A program made the position numbers and the translations under genes. Positions 63,374 to 64,000 of a DNA stretch of 64,000 nt are shown here, one piece after another. A model generated the notes under the pieces. The model had not been told where the DNA came from, made no database searches, and saw only the letters and a program-made list of their open reading frames with translations. The first letter of the stretch is position 1. Every line of letters starts with the position of its first letter. Source of the DNA: Nitrospirota bacterium (GTDB lineage: Bacteria; Nitrospirota; Nitrospiria; Nitrospirales; UBA8639). Where the stretch lies: NCBI GenBank assembly GCA_003695915.1, contig RFGF01000015.1:98452-162451 (forward strand). The letters run 5' to 3'.

Positions 63374-63712
63374 TCCCGCTCGCCCTCGAACGTGTCCGCT
63401 ATCCTAGAGGAGCATATATGGACCCAATAGATTCTCTTCATTGCTCAAGCTTTAAGCCGTGCCAAATTCTTTTTTGCCGATTGAACCGCTTCGCGACACG
63501 CCGGTAGAGAAAGGGTTGTCCCACGGTGGGGTTAGTTTCGTTTTCAAGTTGTGCAGGGAATCGAGGACCTTTACAAAGACGGAGTGTTTGCAATCATCCT
63601 TAATCCTTAGAGGATCGCTGGCTTCGATCTCCGACATTTACGCTGGCTTGATCGACTTATACAATCTTATACAATTAACTTTCCGAACCAGGAACCCGGG
63701 TGAGAAAATACT
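63374..63712. other. 339 bp before the right-edge gene
   Basis: Short frames on both strands lack ribosome binding sites and known motifs. The sequence is AT-rich near 63600-63700. No gene is supported. Confidence 0.45.
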
Positions 63713-64000
63713 ATGGCACACAATCTGGAATTTGTCACAATCGAAGGACTTCTCACCTATGCTGAAGAGCTCGTGACTCGACCGGTGCCGAACCGGGTCT
63801 TTCCCCCTTTACCTCCACCCGCTCACTCTCACAGCACCCGCCTTCGCTTGGTCCGACAGGCAATGCCAGCGCTTCGTGAGTTCGCCAAGCGCGCTGATAG
63901 CGGATTTCGAGATGCCCAGGACTACCAGCGCACCTTGCAGGCTCTCTGCAAAGAAAGCTGTGAGGGAGATCCGCTGGCCTGGTATGCCGCATGGAATTAC
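63713..64000 (+). CDS. 5' end of an unknown gene, possibly phage terminase-like
   Basis: From the ATG at 63713 a frame runs to the right edge, 96 codons: MAHNLEFVTIEGLLTYAEEL, a Pro-rich stretch FPPLPPPAHSH, then REFAKRADSGFRDAQDYQRT and CEGDPLAWYAAWNY. The last block resembles the opening of phage terminase large subunits (a Cys-x-x-Asp-x-Leu pattern before an aromatic-rich WTYDP motif), but the ATPase motifs lie beyond the window. It sits beside mobile-element remains, which fits. I cannot confirm the family. There is no strong ribosome binding site. Confidence 0.4.
   Translation, partial: MAHNLEFVTIEGLLTYAEELVTRPVPNRVFPPLPPPAHSHSTRLRLVRQAMPALREFAKRADSGFRDAQDYQRTLQALCKESCEGDPLAWYAAWNY

Overview
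The window looks like the chromosome of a free-living Gram-negative, probably diderm, bacterium of moderate GC. I infer the Nitrospirota (Nitrospira-like), from an exported CbiX-like protein, small CxxC zinc-ribbon proteins, a cyanase relic, paired bacterioferritins, many exported proteins of unknown function, and a hybrid type II secretion/type IV pilus locus. This is inference; the window has no rRNA or other marker gene to prove it.

Layout. 1-7.3 kb: housekeeping and accessory genes (cyclophilin-like protein cut by the edge, RNase H-fold protein, PP2C phosphatase, two 2OG-Fe(II)-oxygenase-type genes, a TA-flanked MITE-like element, recN, thioredoxin, an exported protein). 7.8-11.3 kb: a decayed island with the 5' half of a tRNA-Ser(GCU), a cyanase pseudogene with three in-frame stops and a lost catalytic segment, an HNH nuclease pseudogene broken over several frames, and the end of an IS3-family element. 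11.4-19.4 kb: exported CbiX-like protein, two redoxin-fold proteins without a peroxidatic cysteine (one behind a near-consensus Fur box), a ZIP metal transporter, a hybrid histidine kinase, and two bacterioferritin subunits of which one has lost its haem ligand and one ferroxidase residue. 19.4-31.7 kb: sparsely coding stretch with exported or membrane proteins, a blue-copper protein, a large TPR/FG-GAP/UnbV lipoprotein and a DUF218 protein.

31.7-41.6 kb: a surface-glycan cluster on one strand: glycosyltransferase, APS kinase, Wzx-like flippase, PAPS-type sulfotransferase, methyltransferase, WbsX-like protein, a second glycosyltransferase, DUF2304 and a TMTC-like TPR membrane protein. APS kinase beside a sulfotransferase suggests a sulfated, perhaps methylated, polysaccharide. 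Its middle part is visibly AT-richer and probably acquired. 41.7-56.2 kb: a secretion/pilus locus with four pseudopilins, a GspL/PilM-PilN-like fusion, a PilO-like protein, a PilT-type ATPase, GspE, GspF, a PilP/GspC-like protein and a secretin, preceded by a Com-like zinc-finger gene. 56.6-57.6 kb: a bfd-AraC operon behind a Fur-like dyad, which fits with the bacterioferritins.

57.6-64 kb: a rearranged zone with short direct repeats, an AAA+ ATPase pseudogene with two frameshifts, truncated Sel1-like and exported reading frames, an exported methyltransferase, a succinate-semialdehyde dehydrogenase, nested remains of a TnpB gene and an IS3-type element, and the start of an unknown gene at the right edge. 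No CRISPR array, rRNA or complete tRNA was seen.
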